Part shown: positions 35,586 through 45,057 of the stretch, in pieces
How the letters are laid out: the number at the start of each line of letters is the position of its first letter
Position numbering within the stretch: the stretch's first letter is position 1
Source: Nostoc sp. NMS8
GTDB lineage: Bacteria; Cyanobacteriota; Cyanobacteriia; Cyanobacteriales; Nostocaceae
Length of the DNA: 55,350 nucleotides
Assembly: GCF_017115045.1 (NCBI RefSeq)
Contig: NZ_JABXKK010000101.1
Location: forward strand, 1-55,350
Reading direction: 5' to 3'
Notes under the pieces: model-generated
Database searches by the model: none
Told to the model about the DNA's origin: nothing
What the model saw: only the letters and a program-made list of their open reading frames with translations
Translations under genes and position numbers: made by a program

Positions 35586-37325
35586 TTAGTAGTAATTACC
35601 TACTTTGCGATGGCGAACAGCGGTCAATCCATCGTTTTTGGAGACACGACCTTCTTGGACGGTGCAGTATAAAATCCAGTGGTCGCTGCATTCCATGCTG
35701 GTCTGTATTTCACATTCCATGTATGCCAAAGCATCTGTCAGAATCGGCGAACCGTTTTTCGCGGTTTGAGTTTTTACTCCTGCAAAGCGGTCAGCACCAG
35801 GATGCAGGCGTTTGAGGAAGTGTTTCTTGAGTTCTTGAAAATTGCCTTCTTCCAAAACGTTGAGGACGAAGCGATCGCCTACTTGCATTAAGGAATCAAT
35901 GGCGCGGTCTTTCGCAACAGCAATTGTGAATCCTAATGGTTGCAAACTCGCTTGCGTTACCCAGGATGCCAGCATGGCACTTGAGACGTTATCTTTTTTG
36001 GTGGTAACTATATATAGTCCGCTGCTAATGCGACCCAGCGCCTTTTCCATGTTGACATCAAGGGACTTAATTTGCTTGATGTTGCGATCGCGCACTAGCA
36101 ATTGTCCGATGTCTTTACCCGCTTCTTCACACAACTGGAATGTTGATGCTGTGGGAGCCTCTTTAATCCGAATGGGTGGGAAAGCTTCTTTGATGCCAGA
36201 GTCAAGAAATTGTTTGCGGAGTGTATCAATGGGTTCGTCATCCCCACCGTAACATTCAAACAGCCCAAGAAATTGCTTGTTCTTGGCAACAGCTAGCACT
36301 GAACTGATACTCGCTTGGGCGGCGGCGGCGGTAGTCGAGGGCATACCGATAATGATCCCAGCTGCTCTCCCGGCTAGTTCTTGAATTTCTTGGCTCCCAG
36401 CAGTACTCAAATCTAGTACTTCTACGCCAACGCCAGTTTTCAGGATACCTTCAGCAATCGCGTGACCAAGGCGTTCGCCATACCCATATTCTGAGACGAA
36501 AAACAAGCCAACTGTTGTTTCTGCTTTAGCTTGTTTTTGACTCCAATTTTCGTAGCACCCGGTCAGAACATCTAAATGGTGGTGTAATAGTGGGCCGTGA
36601 CCATTTGCGATAATATTAATCTTTCCGAGATCGCCCATCCGCTTCATGGCATTCACCAAAGAACGAGCGTTAGGGCCCATCAAACAGTCGTAGTAAAATC
36701 TAAAGTCAGCTTCGATCGCTTCTAAATCTTCGTCAAATGTGCGATCGTCACAAAAGTGCATCCCAAAAGCATCACAGGTGTAGAGAATTTGGGTTTTGCG
36801 GTCAAAGCTAAAGATTGTATCCGGCCAGTGCAGGTTAGGCGCACTCACGAATTCCATTTCGTGTCCTTTACCAATATCAATGCGATCGCCAGTTTTGACA
36901 ACCCGCTTGGAAAAAGGATCGTGTACTAAGCCTTCTAAAAACTGAAGCGCAACTTTTGAGGCTAAAACAGTAGCTCTAGGAGCTAACTGGAGAACATCTT
37001 CTACTAAGCCGCTATGGTCTGGCTCTGTATGACTGACAATTATATAATCAATTGTCTTGGGGTTAACAAGACCTTTGAGAGTCTCTAAATACAGATTGCG
37101 AAACTTCTGATGAGAAGTATCAATCAAAACTGTTTGTTCGCCTCTAATTAGATATGAATTATAGGTTGTGCCGTTTTGCAGTCCGAATTCGATATCGAAG
37201 CGATCGCGATCCCAATCAAGAGAGCGAATCGCCGTTGTGTTAGGGGCAATTTCTACAGTTTGTATAGTTAGCCGATGTTGAGCGTTCTCTGCATTGGCCT
37301 TGCCGGTCGTAGACATCGATACCAT
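35586..37325 (-). CDS. flv3: Flavodiiron protein, Flv3 type (canonical diiron site)
   Basis: A 579-residue flavodiiron protein with the complete diiron ligand set: SHTEPDH, the histidine in NLHWPD, the aspartate in TCDAFG and the histidine in NGHGPLLHHH. A flavodoxin domain (FFVSEYGYGERLGHA) and flavin-reductase domain follow. It reduces O2 to water without producing reactive oxygen. Direct adjacency of flv3 and flv1 is the arrangement of the heterocyst-specific Flv3B/Flv1B pair in Anabaena, whereas the vegetative-cell genes are separated; I infer the B type. Start is the first ATG, with an equally possible one three codons later. Confidence 0.88.
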   Translation of the reverse strand: MVSMSTTGKANAENAQHRLTIQTVEIAPNTTAIRSLDWDRDRFDIEFGLQNGTTYNSYLIRGEQTVLIDTSHQKFRNLYLETLKGLVNPKTIDYIIVSHTEPDHSGLVEDVLQLAPRATVLASKVALQFLEGLVHDPFSKRVVKTGDRIDIGKGHEMEFVSAPNLHWPDTIFSFDRKTQILYTCDAFGMHFCDDRTFDEDLEAIEADFRFYYDCLMGPNARSLVNAMKRMGDLGKINIIANGHGPLLHHHLDVLTGCYENWSQKQAKAETTVGLFFVSEYGYGERLGHAIAEGILKTGVGVEVLDLSTAGSQEIQELAGRAAGIIIGMPSTTAAAAQASISSVLAVAKNKQFLGLFECYGGDDEPIDTLRKQFLDSGIKEAFPPIRIKEAPTASTFQLCEEAGKDIGQLLVRDRNIKQIKSLDVNMEKALGRISSGLYIVTTKKDNVSSAMLASWVTQASLQPLGFTIAVAKDRAIDSLMQVGDRFVLNVLEEGNFQELKKHFLKRLHPGADRFAGVKTQTAKNGSPILTDALAYMECEIQTSMECSDHWILYCTVQEGRVSKNDGLTAVRHRKVGNYY

Positions 37326-38419
37326 TATTCGTCTCCGAGCGCAAATTAACAGGTTTTTCTTCTGCCCCCATTGTCTCTATTATTTAATGTTGAAGTTGTA
37401 ATGAATATCAGTTTTTGAAAAATTTAACTTGTATCAATTATTGCTGTTTTTTAGCTAAAAATGTGACTACAAAAAATATACTAAATCTTAATTAATTATT
37501 TAATTTCACTGAGTATTTATTTTTGCTATTTATCTAGTTATATCCTAATTCAAAAATATCATTACCATCATCTTTTCTGAGAATAAAAGCATAATTAAAC
37601 AATATTATCTTGCTAGTTTCTCTACTAATCCTAAATTATTTGTCATATTTTTATATCGCTAGAGAATACATTTATATCTCAAGTATAAAAACTTATTTGT
37701 TTAGCTCTATTCCTTTAGAAGTAATTAGAAAAGGTAGGAAAAGTAGGAAAGGTAGGAAAGGTAGGAAAGGTAGGAAAGATTTTACTAAGTATCAAATAAG
37801 CTGCTAATATTGATTTATCCAATAGGTCTTGAATATGTTGTTGTCTCCATCAAAAATCTGGTTATGTAAAATATAAATTTTCTGTAAAGTTTATAAAATA
37901 GCTATTTGTTTAGAGACGATCAAAGCAAATGTTCCTGAGACGAGTTGAATAAAAAACAACTGTGCTTGTATATATTTTGATGCTCATCCCAATGGGAACT
38001 AGAGGAAAAATCATTTTTAAAGTTTCCATAAACATCCGTAACTGTACTAATAATTTCAGAAATTTAATGATAAAGTCTTTTATTATCGACTTTAAACATT
38101 AATCAACATAGCGCCAACAAATTATTGTTGAGTTATAAGCTACAGCGTGTGGCTAACCAATAAACCTGTCTATGCAGGCTAATGGTGTCATTTATGATGT
38201 GACTAAATTTATGATAAAAAGCGATTTTCGATGATAAATTACAAACTTTGATAGTGTTATCAAGCCAATACTTCTCATGTAGCAGCCTTCCATCTCGGTA
38301 TTATTCATACTTGTAGTTCACTTTTTAAAGTGTGTGATGAAATACGTATGTGATTAAGTATATAGACCGTAAATAGATATAAAAATAGCAAAAATTAATA
38401 GTGTAAAAGGGTATTATTT
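37326..38419. other. Long AT-rich gene-free region upstream of flv3
   Basis: About 1.1 kb of AT-rich sequence. It contains the 9-bp repeat at 37732-37777 and presumably the flv promoter near 37330-37500. An open frame at 37610-37807 runs through the 9-bp repeat and I do not consider it a gene. Confidence 0.65.
37732..37777. repeat. 9-bp tandem repeat (GGTAGGAAA)
   Basis: About five copies of GGTAGGAAA, the first with one variant (AGTAGGAAA). Purine-rich on one strand; could form unusual structure. No gene nearby on either side within 300 bases. Confidence 0.85.
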
Positions 38420-38881
38420 ATGGGATGCCGATTAAAAGTGTTTCTAACTGAAGAAGAAAAGCTGACTTTAGAAGAGTTGAGAAAAGCCAAAGATGTTCCT
38501 CAACGTACTAAGGATCGCGCTCAAGTTTTACTGCTGAATACTCGCGGCTTAAAAAATGAGCAAATTGCTAAAGGCTTGAACTGGGCGATTTCAACAGTGC
38601 GTCAAACCCTTCATCGCTGGGAAAAGATGGGTTTAGCAGGTTTATGGGATGCTCCTGGTCGAGGAGGAAAACCTCGATATTCAGAATCAGATTTGGTTTA
38701 TCTCGAAAATTGTTTAGCTCAAGAGTCACAGGCTTATAACTCTATACAATTAGCCAAAAAACTGGCATCTGAACGCCAAGTAAACTTGAGTGCAGATCGA
38801 CTACGACGGGTACTTAAAAAAAGGGGAAGGAGGTTTGGAAGCGCACGCACACAAACCCAGGAACAGCAAATAATTAGCTGA
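38420..38881 (+). pseudogene. IS630 family transposase, N-terminal fragment
   Basis: The first about 140 codons of an IS630-type transposase: two helix-turn-helix regions (EQIAKGLNWAISTVRQTLHRWE and the winged part around RLRRVLKKRG). After KKRG the frame seems shifted (the alternative frame gives VWKRTHTNP, closer to the family), and the entire DDE catalytic domain is missing. Its end overlaps the 3' end of the convergent ABC ATPase gene. A matching C-terminal piece of the family lies at about 45037-45253 in the same orientation. Confidence 0.8.
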
Positions 38882-39542
38882 TTAAACCATCTTGGACTCG
38901 AATCACTCGTTTCGTTTGGGCTGCGATCGCCAGATCGTGGGTGACAATCACGATCGTCATGCCTTGTTGGTTGAGTTCGGTGAATAAATTCATTACCTCT
39001 TGGGATGTTTGAGTGTCTAAAGCACCTGTTGGTTCATCAGCTAGCATCAGTGCTGGGCGGTTAACTAACGCACGAGCGATCGCTACTCGTTGTTGTTGTC
39101 CTCCAGAAAGTTGGCTGGGAAAATTGCATAAGCGATCGCCTAATCCCACCCGTGTCAGTGCTTGAATTGCTTGCTGGTGACGTTTTTGCTTAGGAATATT
39201 AGCGTAAATTATCGGCAGCATAACATTTTCAAGCGCCGTAGCACCTGGCAACAGATTGAATTGCTGAAATACAAAGCCAATGCGCTGATTGCGGATATGC
39301 GCCAGTTCGTCATTGCCAAAACTAGTCAAGTTTCTGCCCTCTAAAACGTAGTGTCCGGCCGTTGGACAATCTAGGCAGCCAATCAGGTTCATCAGTGTAG
39401 ACTTTCCTGAGCCAGATGTACCCATAATGGCAACATACTCCCCTTGCTCAATTGTTAAATCAATCTGCTTCAACACCGGTACTGTCACTTCACCCAAGCG
39501 ATAAGTTTTGCTAATCGCCTGCATCCAAATCATAGTTGTCAT
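38874..39542 (-). CDS. ABC transporter ATP-binding protein (MacB/LolD-like)
   Basis: A 222-residue ATPase of the macrolide-exporter/lipoprotein-release type. Walker A GTSGSGKST, Q-loop FVFQQFNLLPG, signature LSGGQQQRVAIARAL, Walker B ALMLADEPTGALD, H-loop VTHD. The ATG at 39542 overlaps nothing and lies one base after the permease stop; an upstream in-frame start at 39566 would overlap the permease. The C terminus ends abruptly at VQDGLIS where the IS630 fragment begins, so a few residues may have been lost. Third gene of a HlyD-permease-ATPase export operon. Confidence 0.88.
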   Translation of the reverse strand: MTTMIWMQAISKTYRLGEVTVPVLKQIDLTIEQGEYVAIMGTSGSGKSTLMNLIGCLDCPTAGHYVLEGRNLTSFGNDELAHIRNQRIGFVFQQFNLLPGATALENVMLPIIYANIPKQKRHQQAIQALTRVGLGDRLCNFPSQLSGGQQQRVAIARALVNRPALMLADEPTGALDTQTSQEVMNLFTELNQQGMTIVIVTHDLAIAAQTKRVIRVQDGLIS

Positions 39543-39543
39543 A

Positions 39544-40833
39544 TCAATCACTCCGTAAGGCGGCAATTGGGTCTAACTGAGCAGCATTCCGAGCCGGAAT
39601 CACCCCAGCCAGTAAGCCGACAATGAACGATAATCCAAATCCACACACAACTGACCACACAGAGACGATAAAGGGAAAATGGAAAATCATCGCAGCGCCA
39701 AAGGCAATGCCAATCCCAATTCCCATACCAATACCGCCTCCGGCGGTAGAAATTACAATGGATTCTGCTAAAAACTGATTCAAAATGGCGGAATTAGTTG
39801 CACCAACGGCTTTGCGAATCCCAATCTCTCTGGTTCGCTCAACCACAGAAACCAGCATAATATTAGCGATGCCAATGCCTCCTACTAATAGAGAAATACT
39901 AGCGATCGCTACTACCATCATCGTAAACAAGCCCACCACAGTCGTGAAGGTATTAACAACATCTGTTTGATTTCTAATGCTGAAATCATCAGATTGAGAT
40001 GAATTGAGATTGTGACGTAGGCGCAGAAGATTCACAACCTGAAATTGAGCCGTTGCTGACTGCTCTTGATTGGCTAGTTTTATATAAATGCCATTGATCG
40101 CAAAACCTTTTAAAGCATTATTCCCCACGATGCGACTTGACATATTAGTTAGGGGAATGAAAACTTGATCGTCCCGATCCATCGGGCCTTCTGAACCTTT
40201 CTTCTCAAATACGCCAATAACTTCGTAAATGTTACTTTGAATCCGAATCTGTTCGCCGACAGGATTTTTACCAGTGCCAAATAGTTCATCTCGTACTGTC
40301 TGCCCCAGTAGAACCACTGATTTAGCGTTGTCCATTTCTTCTTGGATAAAAAACCTACCTTGGGTAAGGGAAGTATTTCTGGCTTCGGGATAGTTCAAAT
40401 CGGTTCCGACAATATTAGTAGAATTATTCAACTTTTCATAAACCACCTGCCCCGGACGCTGGAGGTAGGCAGAAACCACTTGAGCAGCAGGAGCCTCCTC
40501 TTGGATAGCTTTGGCATCCTCCCAAGTAAGTGTTGAACTAGAACCCATCCCTTGACTGATCCCACCAGAACGGGCGGCACCTGCAAAAACCTGCAAAACA
40601 TCAGTTCCCAAAGACTGAATTTGCTGTTCTGTCGCTTTTTGCACACCCTGGCCAACAGAAGTAATGGCAATTACAGAAGTAATGCCAATAATTACACCCA
40701 ACATCGTCAAACCAGTGCGAAGTTTATTGCGCCATAATGCCTCCATTGCCATTGATAAGATTTCGATTACTGAGACAGTATGGGCACGACGAGAAGTCGC
40801 TATTCTGCGAGGTAAGCGAAAGGAAATAGTCAT
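39544..40833 (-). CDS. ABC transporter permease (MacB/FtsX type)
   Basis: A 429-residue permease with an N-terminal membrane helix (NKLRTGLTMLGVIIGITSVIAI), a large periplasmic MacB-PCD domain and three C-terminal helices (VGLFTMMVVAIASISLLVGGIGIANIMLVSVVERTREIGIRKAVGA), the hallmark of FtsX/MacB permeases. MacB-type systems use mechanotransmission to push substrate from the periplasm through a TolC-like channel rather than transport across the inner membrane. It follows the adaptor gene by 15 bases. Confidence 0.88.
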   Translation of the reverse strand: MTISFRLPRRIATSRRAHTVSVIEILSMAMEALWRNKLRTGLTMLGVIIGITSVIAITSVGQGVQKATEQQIQSLGTDVLQVFAGAARSGGISQGMGSSSTLTWEDAKAIQEEAPAAQVVSAYLQRPGQVVYEKLNNSTNIVGTDLNYPEARNTSLTQGRFFIQEEMDNAKSVVLLGQTVRDELFGTGKNPVGEQIRIQSNIYEVIGVFEKKGSEGPMDRDDQVFIPLTNMSSRIVGNNALKGFAINGIYIKLANQEQSATAQFQVVNLLRLRHNLNSSQSDDFSIRNQTDVVNTFTTVVGLFTMMVVAIASISLLVGGIGIANIMLVSVVERTREIGIRKAVGATNSAILNQFLAESIVISTAGGGIGMGIGIGIAFGAAMIFHFPFIVSVWSVVCGFGLSFIVGLLAGVIPARNAAQLDPIAALRSD

Positions 40834-40848
40834 TTTTTGTACCTTGAA

Positions 40849-42438
40849 TTAATGAGCGGGAGGAGCAGCGCCAGGTGGTGGCCCCATTGGAGGTTCTTGT
40901 TCAGAACTGCCCGCTTTAGAGCTTCCTGGTAAACCTGGAAAAGAAATACCAGACTTATTTTGAGGTTGAGGCGGGGAGATAATCAAAACCTTTTCTGTAC
41001 CGTTTAGTCCCGCCTTGACTTGGGTACGATTGTTAACCGTTGCTCCAGTTGTAATGGGAGTGAATACAGGTGGTTGATTTTTTCGTGCCACAAAAACACC
41101 TGTTACCTTTTGTTGACGCGTCACTGCGATCGTTGGTACAGTCAAGGCGTTTTGCAATTCACCAACATTAAACTCCAAAGATACATTCATTCCAGAGCGC
41201 AATAACTTCTTGGAATCTGAAAGCAGAGTAACTTTCACTTCAAAGCTAGTGACATTTTGTTCTACTGTTGCCTGAGCCGCGATTTGCGATACTCGTCCTT
41301 GAAATGTTTTACCGGGGTAAGCATCTGCCTTAATTACCACTTGTTGATTGATCTGAATTTGAGAAATGTTGCTCTCGGAGATATTTGCCACAACCTGATT
41401 TGTATCAGCTAATGCCAGAATCGATGATGAAGTTGCAGAAGAAACCGAACTACTTGCCGTCATTGGCGTGACAAAAGCCCCTGGGTCAGCATACTTGCGA
41501 ATCACAACCCCATCGAAGGGTGCGCGAATCAGTGTGTCATCAATCTGAGTTTGGATGTTTTGTAACGCTCCGCTAGCAGATATCACCTCTGCACGGGCTT
41601 GGTCAATATCTTCTTGACGGGTTCCCGCTTTTTGCAGAGATAGTGCTTGTTGTTGCTGCTTTACTTCTGCACGGGCTTGGTCGATATCTTCTTGACGGGT
41701 TCCCGCCTTTTGCAGAGATAGTGCTTGTTGTGCTTCCGTTACTTGGGCTTGGGCGCTGTCGAGGTCTGCACGTTTTTGGTTTAAAGCTTGCCGAGAAATT
41801 GCTCCAGCATCGTAAAGTTTCTGATTGCGCTGAAAGTCGTCGTTTGCTTGACTCAAAGTAGCTTGATATCTCTCTAAACGGGCTTGCGCTTGAGCAATAT
41901 CCTGAAAGCGATTACCTGTCATGAGTTTGCGTAATTTTGCTTTGAGTTCCTCCAATTTCGCCTGCGCCTGAGCAATATCTTGAGGGCGATTACCTGCCAT
42001 AAGTTTGCGTAGATTTGCCTTTGCTTGTGCCAATCTCCCCTGCTCTTGGATCAATTGTCCCTGCAAATTAGAATCATCCATATAAGCCAACACCTGCTTT
42101 TCTTTGACATAATCACCTTCCTTAACTAGCAGCCTTTTTAAAGTACCTGCCGTTTTAGGACTGAGATTGATTGCCCGCTCAGGTTTAACAGTCCCATTGG
42201 CTGAGACAGTGATAGAAAAATTTGTCCGTTTTAAAGGCACTACTGCCAAGCGTAGATTTGCTTGCTGTTGTCGTTTAACAAGCTGGTCATGAATCAGATA
42301 ACTGACACCCATAAGTAAAAATAGGGAGAGAAATCCAATTAACCATTTTGTTATGCCTTGTTTCTTTATGAGTGGGAGTGAAGATGTGGAGTCAGTTAGC
42401 TTGGATAAATTTGGGTAATGATTCAATGCCATGTTCAC
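40849..42438 (-). CDS. HlyD/MacA family efflux adaptor with repeated coiled coil
   Basis: A 529-residue membrane-fusion protein: N-terminal membrane anchor (WLIGFLSLFLLMGVSYLI), lipoyl-like halves, a long alpha-hairpin and a C-terminal beta-barrel, ending in a proline-rich tail (PPMGPPPGAAPPAH). It should link the MacB-like permease to a TolC-type outer-membrane channel. The hairpin contains two tandem duplications of 26 residues (LRKLMAGNRPQDIAQAQA, and ALSLQKAGTRQEDIDQARAE), which lengthen it compared with usual MacA. First gene of the trio. Confidence 0.88.
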   Translation of the reverse strand: MNMALNHYPNLSKLTDSTSSLPLIKKQGITKWLIGFLSLFLLMGVSYLIHDQLVKRQQQANLRLAVVPLKRTNFSITVSANGTVKPERAINLSPKTAGTLKRLLVKEGDYVKEKQVLAYMDDSNLQGQLIQEQGRLAQAKANLRKLMAGNRPQDIAQAQAKLEELKAKLRKLMTGNRFQDIAQAQARLERYQATLSQANDDFQRNQKLYDAGAISRQALNQKRADLDSAQAQVTEAQQALSLQKAGTRQEDIDQARAEVKQQQQALSLQKAGTRQEDIDQARAEVISASGALQNIQTQIDDTLIRAPFDGVVIRKYADPGAFVTPMTASSSVSSATSSSILALADTNQVVANISESNISQIQINQQVVIKADAYPGKTFQGRVSQIAAQATVEQNVTSFEVKVTLLSDSKKLLRSGMNVSLEFNVGELQNALTVPTIAVTRQQKVTGVFVARKNQPPVFTPITTGATVNNRTQVKAGLNGTEKVLIISPPQPQNKSGISFPGLPGSSKAGSSEQEPPMGPPPGAAPPAH

Positions 42439-42540
42439 TCCTTAAGTAAAAACCAGACCCGCCTCTGTTTGGCTGAGTTTATGTAACCATAAGCTGAGAT
42501 TTGTAATGGCTTTTTCCAGGCAATTATTGTTGAGAAAATT

Positions 42541-42738
42541 TCAAGCATATCTACTCTTAAAACGTTCGATAATCTGCTTAGTATCTTCAACTTCCTTCTT
42601 TAATTCTTCTTGTTTTTCTGGCTTAATTTTACTACCAGCTTGTTCTAGGATATTTTTTAATGCTCTCTCCAAATCTATTTGAATTTGAGTCATTTCATTA
42701 TGAATCCTATAATTACATTCCTGCTCATTAACACTCAT
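42541..42738 (-). CDS. Small helical protein of unknown function (65 aa)
   Basis: A 65-residue charged, coiled-coil-like protein (EMTQIQIDLERALKNILEQ, KQEELKKEVEDTKQIIERF). It lies between the exporter gene and the HlyD gene, on the same strand, so it probably belongs to the same transcription unit. I looked for a peptide-precursor signature (leader, double glycine, core) and found none. Confidence 0.55.
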   Translation of the reverse strand: MSVNEQECNYRIHNEMTQIQIDLERALKNILEQAGSKIKPEKQEELKKEVEDTKQIIERFKSRYA

Positions 42739-42881
42739 ACTTTTTACCTAGTTGATATAATTCCGACATCATGTTATCACAAATCAAAGGGTTAAAGCCT
42801 GCAATGCCAACCCATTTTTTCAGAGTTATTTAGGTAATATTCACCTGATATAGCCATCTTAAATCTAGAACTTTAAGATTA

Positions 42882-44729
42882 TTAATTCGATAATTTTAGT
42901 TCATAAATTTTACTTTCACTTAGATGGCTATTTGTCGGAACATAGTCAGGTTGAACCTTACCATAATCAAGCTTAATAATTTGATCAGCAAGGTGAAAGT
43001 AACGATCATCATGAGTAATTACTATCACGGCTTTACCACGTTCTTTGAGTTTAACAAGACTCTGCCGATAAAAGAGGTCTCGAAAGTGTGGCTCTTGGTC
43101 AGATGCCCATTCATCGAATAAATAAATTGGGCGATCTTCTAGATAAGCTGTTAGTAATGCGAGGCGTTTTCTCTGCCCTTGGGACAGATTAGTTGTTGAT
43201 AGAACACCATCCCTTACTTGAACTTTATGGTCTAACTGCAATTGCTTCAAATAACTTTCAACTTCTCGGTCAAGATTCGGATGATTGAACCCTAAACAGC
43301 TATCGAAAAGATAGAAATCAGAGAAAATAGCAGAGAAATACTGGCGATACCATTCCCGATTTTCATCTGTAATCAATACTCCGTCGAGATAAATTGACCC
43401 ATTTTTAGGTGGATACAATCCCGTAATTAATTTAGCTAGCGTTGACTTGCCACTACCATTACCACCGACAATATATGTTATTTGTCCCGGCTGCAAAGTT
43501 ATACTAATTGGGCCTAGTAAAAACCCCTTTTCATCGTCAGCAGGGGGATGCATATCTCTGGGCTTATGTCCCGGCGGCCCTAAGAGAAACTCTTTTTCGT
43601 TGCCACGAGGCGGATGGATATCTCTGGGTTTACGTCCCTGTCCCGATTTATGTTTTGGAGGCAAAGATGGATTGTTTGGCCCCAAGAGAAATCCTTTCTC
43701 ATCACTATTAGGGTGATAGAGATAGCTCACTCGATCGAGTTCAAGTTTCAGTTCAATTTGACTAGGTTGTTTGACACTGTAGGAGTTAATTGTTGTGTCA
43801 ACTTCTGCTTGGCTGGTTAATGACAGCTTCATCATGTTTATTTTCTGCAATGCAACATTACCTTGCAAGAGATCGGGTAATCTGCGTAATAGGTTCTGGA
43901 GTGGTAGGGATAAATAGGTAGTAGTGAGGACATAGGTTGACAACATTGGAACTGGGATATGCATAAACCAGGGCAATATGAAAAGCATCAAAGCTAAAGT
44001 AGAAAGCTGTGAAAATTGCCCTAACCCATTAGCGATCGCAAAACTTTGCATTGCGGTAGTATTCTTCTGACGCAGTTTTGTGGCACTACCTTGCAAGTTC
44101 TTTGAGGAAAAGTCTTCTCGTCTAGTTTTGTGCAGTTTTAGTTCTTTAGTACCTCTTGTAATAGCTTGAAAATGCTTGAATAAATTATCCTCCTCTTCAC
44201 GTGCTATAGAGAACAAATGTTGCGCTTTGCCTAGTCTGGTTTGCACACACCAAATAGCAACAGCAGATGTAGCGATCGTCAAGACAAATATAATGTTGGA
44301 AATCAAAGACAAGTAGAATAAGCATCCCAGAACAGTAGCGAAATCGATACAGATACTCGGAATTGCAGATACAGCGTGTGAAAGAACTCGAACATCATCA
44401 GTTAGTGTTGCAAGTAAACGATTTTCTCCAAGTCTTTCTAGATGTTCTAAAGGTGAAGATAAGATATTTTGACCTAACCTAACTCGCAATTGGTAGATGG
44501 CATTTTGCGAGAGATTAATCAGCATGAATTGCGCGACAGTACTTGTGAAGAGAGTACAAAGAGCTAATGCCGCAAAATATAACAGTGCATTGGGGAGTGA
44601 TGCTTGACTGACAGCCCTATTTATGAGTGAAATCAGCATTGCATTACTACCACCGCTAATTAAGCCTGTGATAGTTCCAATTAAGATACTCCGCCATGAT
44701 ATTTCCCAAAGAAATCGAATAAATCTCAT
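42882..44729 (-). CDS. ABC exporter (PvdE/SyrD-type cyclic peptide transporter) with repeat insert
   Basis: A 615-residue half transporter with six membrane helices and an ATPase domain: Walker A VGGNGSGKSTLAKL, signature TTNLSQGQRKRLAL, Walker B IYLFDEWASDQEPHFR. DEWASDQ is typical of the PvdE/SyrD/MdnE-like group that exports peptides or siderophore precursors. Just before Walker A, at about residues 338-410, the segment DEKGFLLGP is present three times with KPRD(I/M)HPP between copies, an in-frame tandem expansion of 22-34 residues. It probably exported the product of a now-broken biosynthetic locus. Confidence 0.85.
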   Translation of the reverse strand: MRFIRFLWEISWRSILIGTITGLISGGSNAMLISLINRAVSQASLPNALLYFAALALCTLFTSTVAQFMLINLSQNAIYQLRVRLGQNILSSPLEHLERLGENRLLATLTDDVRVLSHAVSAIPSICIDFATVLGCLFYLSLISNIIFVLTIATSAVAIWCVQTRLGKAQHLFSIAREEEDNLFKHFQAITRGTKELKLHKTRREDFSSKNLQGSATKLRQKNTTAMQSFAIANGLGQFSQLSTLALMLFILPWFMHIPVPMLSTYVLTTTYLSLPLQNLLRRLPDLLQGNVALQKINMMKLSLTSQAEVDTTINSYSVKQPSQIELKLELDRVSYLYHPNSDEKGFLLGPNNPSLPPKHKSGQGRKPRDIHPPRGNEKEFLLGPPGHKPRDMHPPADDEKGFLLGPISITLQPGQITYIVGGNGSGKSTLAKLITGLYPPKNGSIYLDGVLITDENREWYRQYFSAIFSDFYLFDSCLGFNHPNLDREVESYLKQLQLDHKVQVRDGVLSTTNLSQGQRKRLALLTAYLEDRPIYLFDEWASDQEPHFRDLFYRQSLVKLKERGKAVIVITHDDRYFHLADQIIKLDYGKVQPDYVPTNSHLSESKIYELKLSN

Positions 44730-44787
44730 ACTTGTGTCCTTTCAGATGGCTCAAAACTGTGGCGTTTATAATATTAAGATGATTCTT

Positions 44788-45057
44788 TTAAACTTTTTGA
44801 AATAGAATTCCTTCTACTCCAACTCCTGGTGAAAATGAAAAGGCAATTCCAGTTAATGCTTTCATTTGTTCAGTTGCATCTTTCCAATGGTGATTCGGTT
44901 TTTCTAACCCCACGTATTCTTTATCAGCAGCAGAATTATTTTCGCTACTAAATAGCATACGTTCCATGACAAATAGTACTGAGGGACTAAGCATGTTGCC
45001 ATACTGACGAAGTATCTCCCAACTATCAGCAACTTGACTTATTCTTGATAATGCCAC
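44788..45057 (-). pseudogene. Type III polyketide synthase, C-terminal stub
   Basis: About 90 residues matching the end of chalcone/stilbene-synthase-like enzymes: QVADSWEILRQYGNMLSPSV with the catalytic asparagine in YGNM, then LFVMERM and the terminal glycine loop FSPGVGVEG. The first three quarters of the enzyme, including the active-site cysteine and histidine, are absent because the upstream side is occupied by an IS630 fragment. It is therefore non-functional. It lies 58 bases upstream of the exporter gene on the same strand, suggesting a former joint operon. Confidence 0.8.

Noticed and set aside
37309..37322. GTA-N8-TAC, an NtcA-like site at flv3
   Set aside because: It overlaps the start codon and first codons, has no -10 box at the right distance, and one match of this loose pattern is expected by chance.
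37610..37807. 65-codon frame upstream of flv3
   Set aside because: AT-rich, no ribosome binding site, ends in a 9-bp repeat.
42541..42738. 65-aa gene as ribosomal peptide precursor for the neighbouring exporter
   Set aside because: No leader/core pattern, no double glycine and no modifying enzyme nearby.
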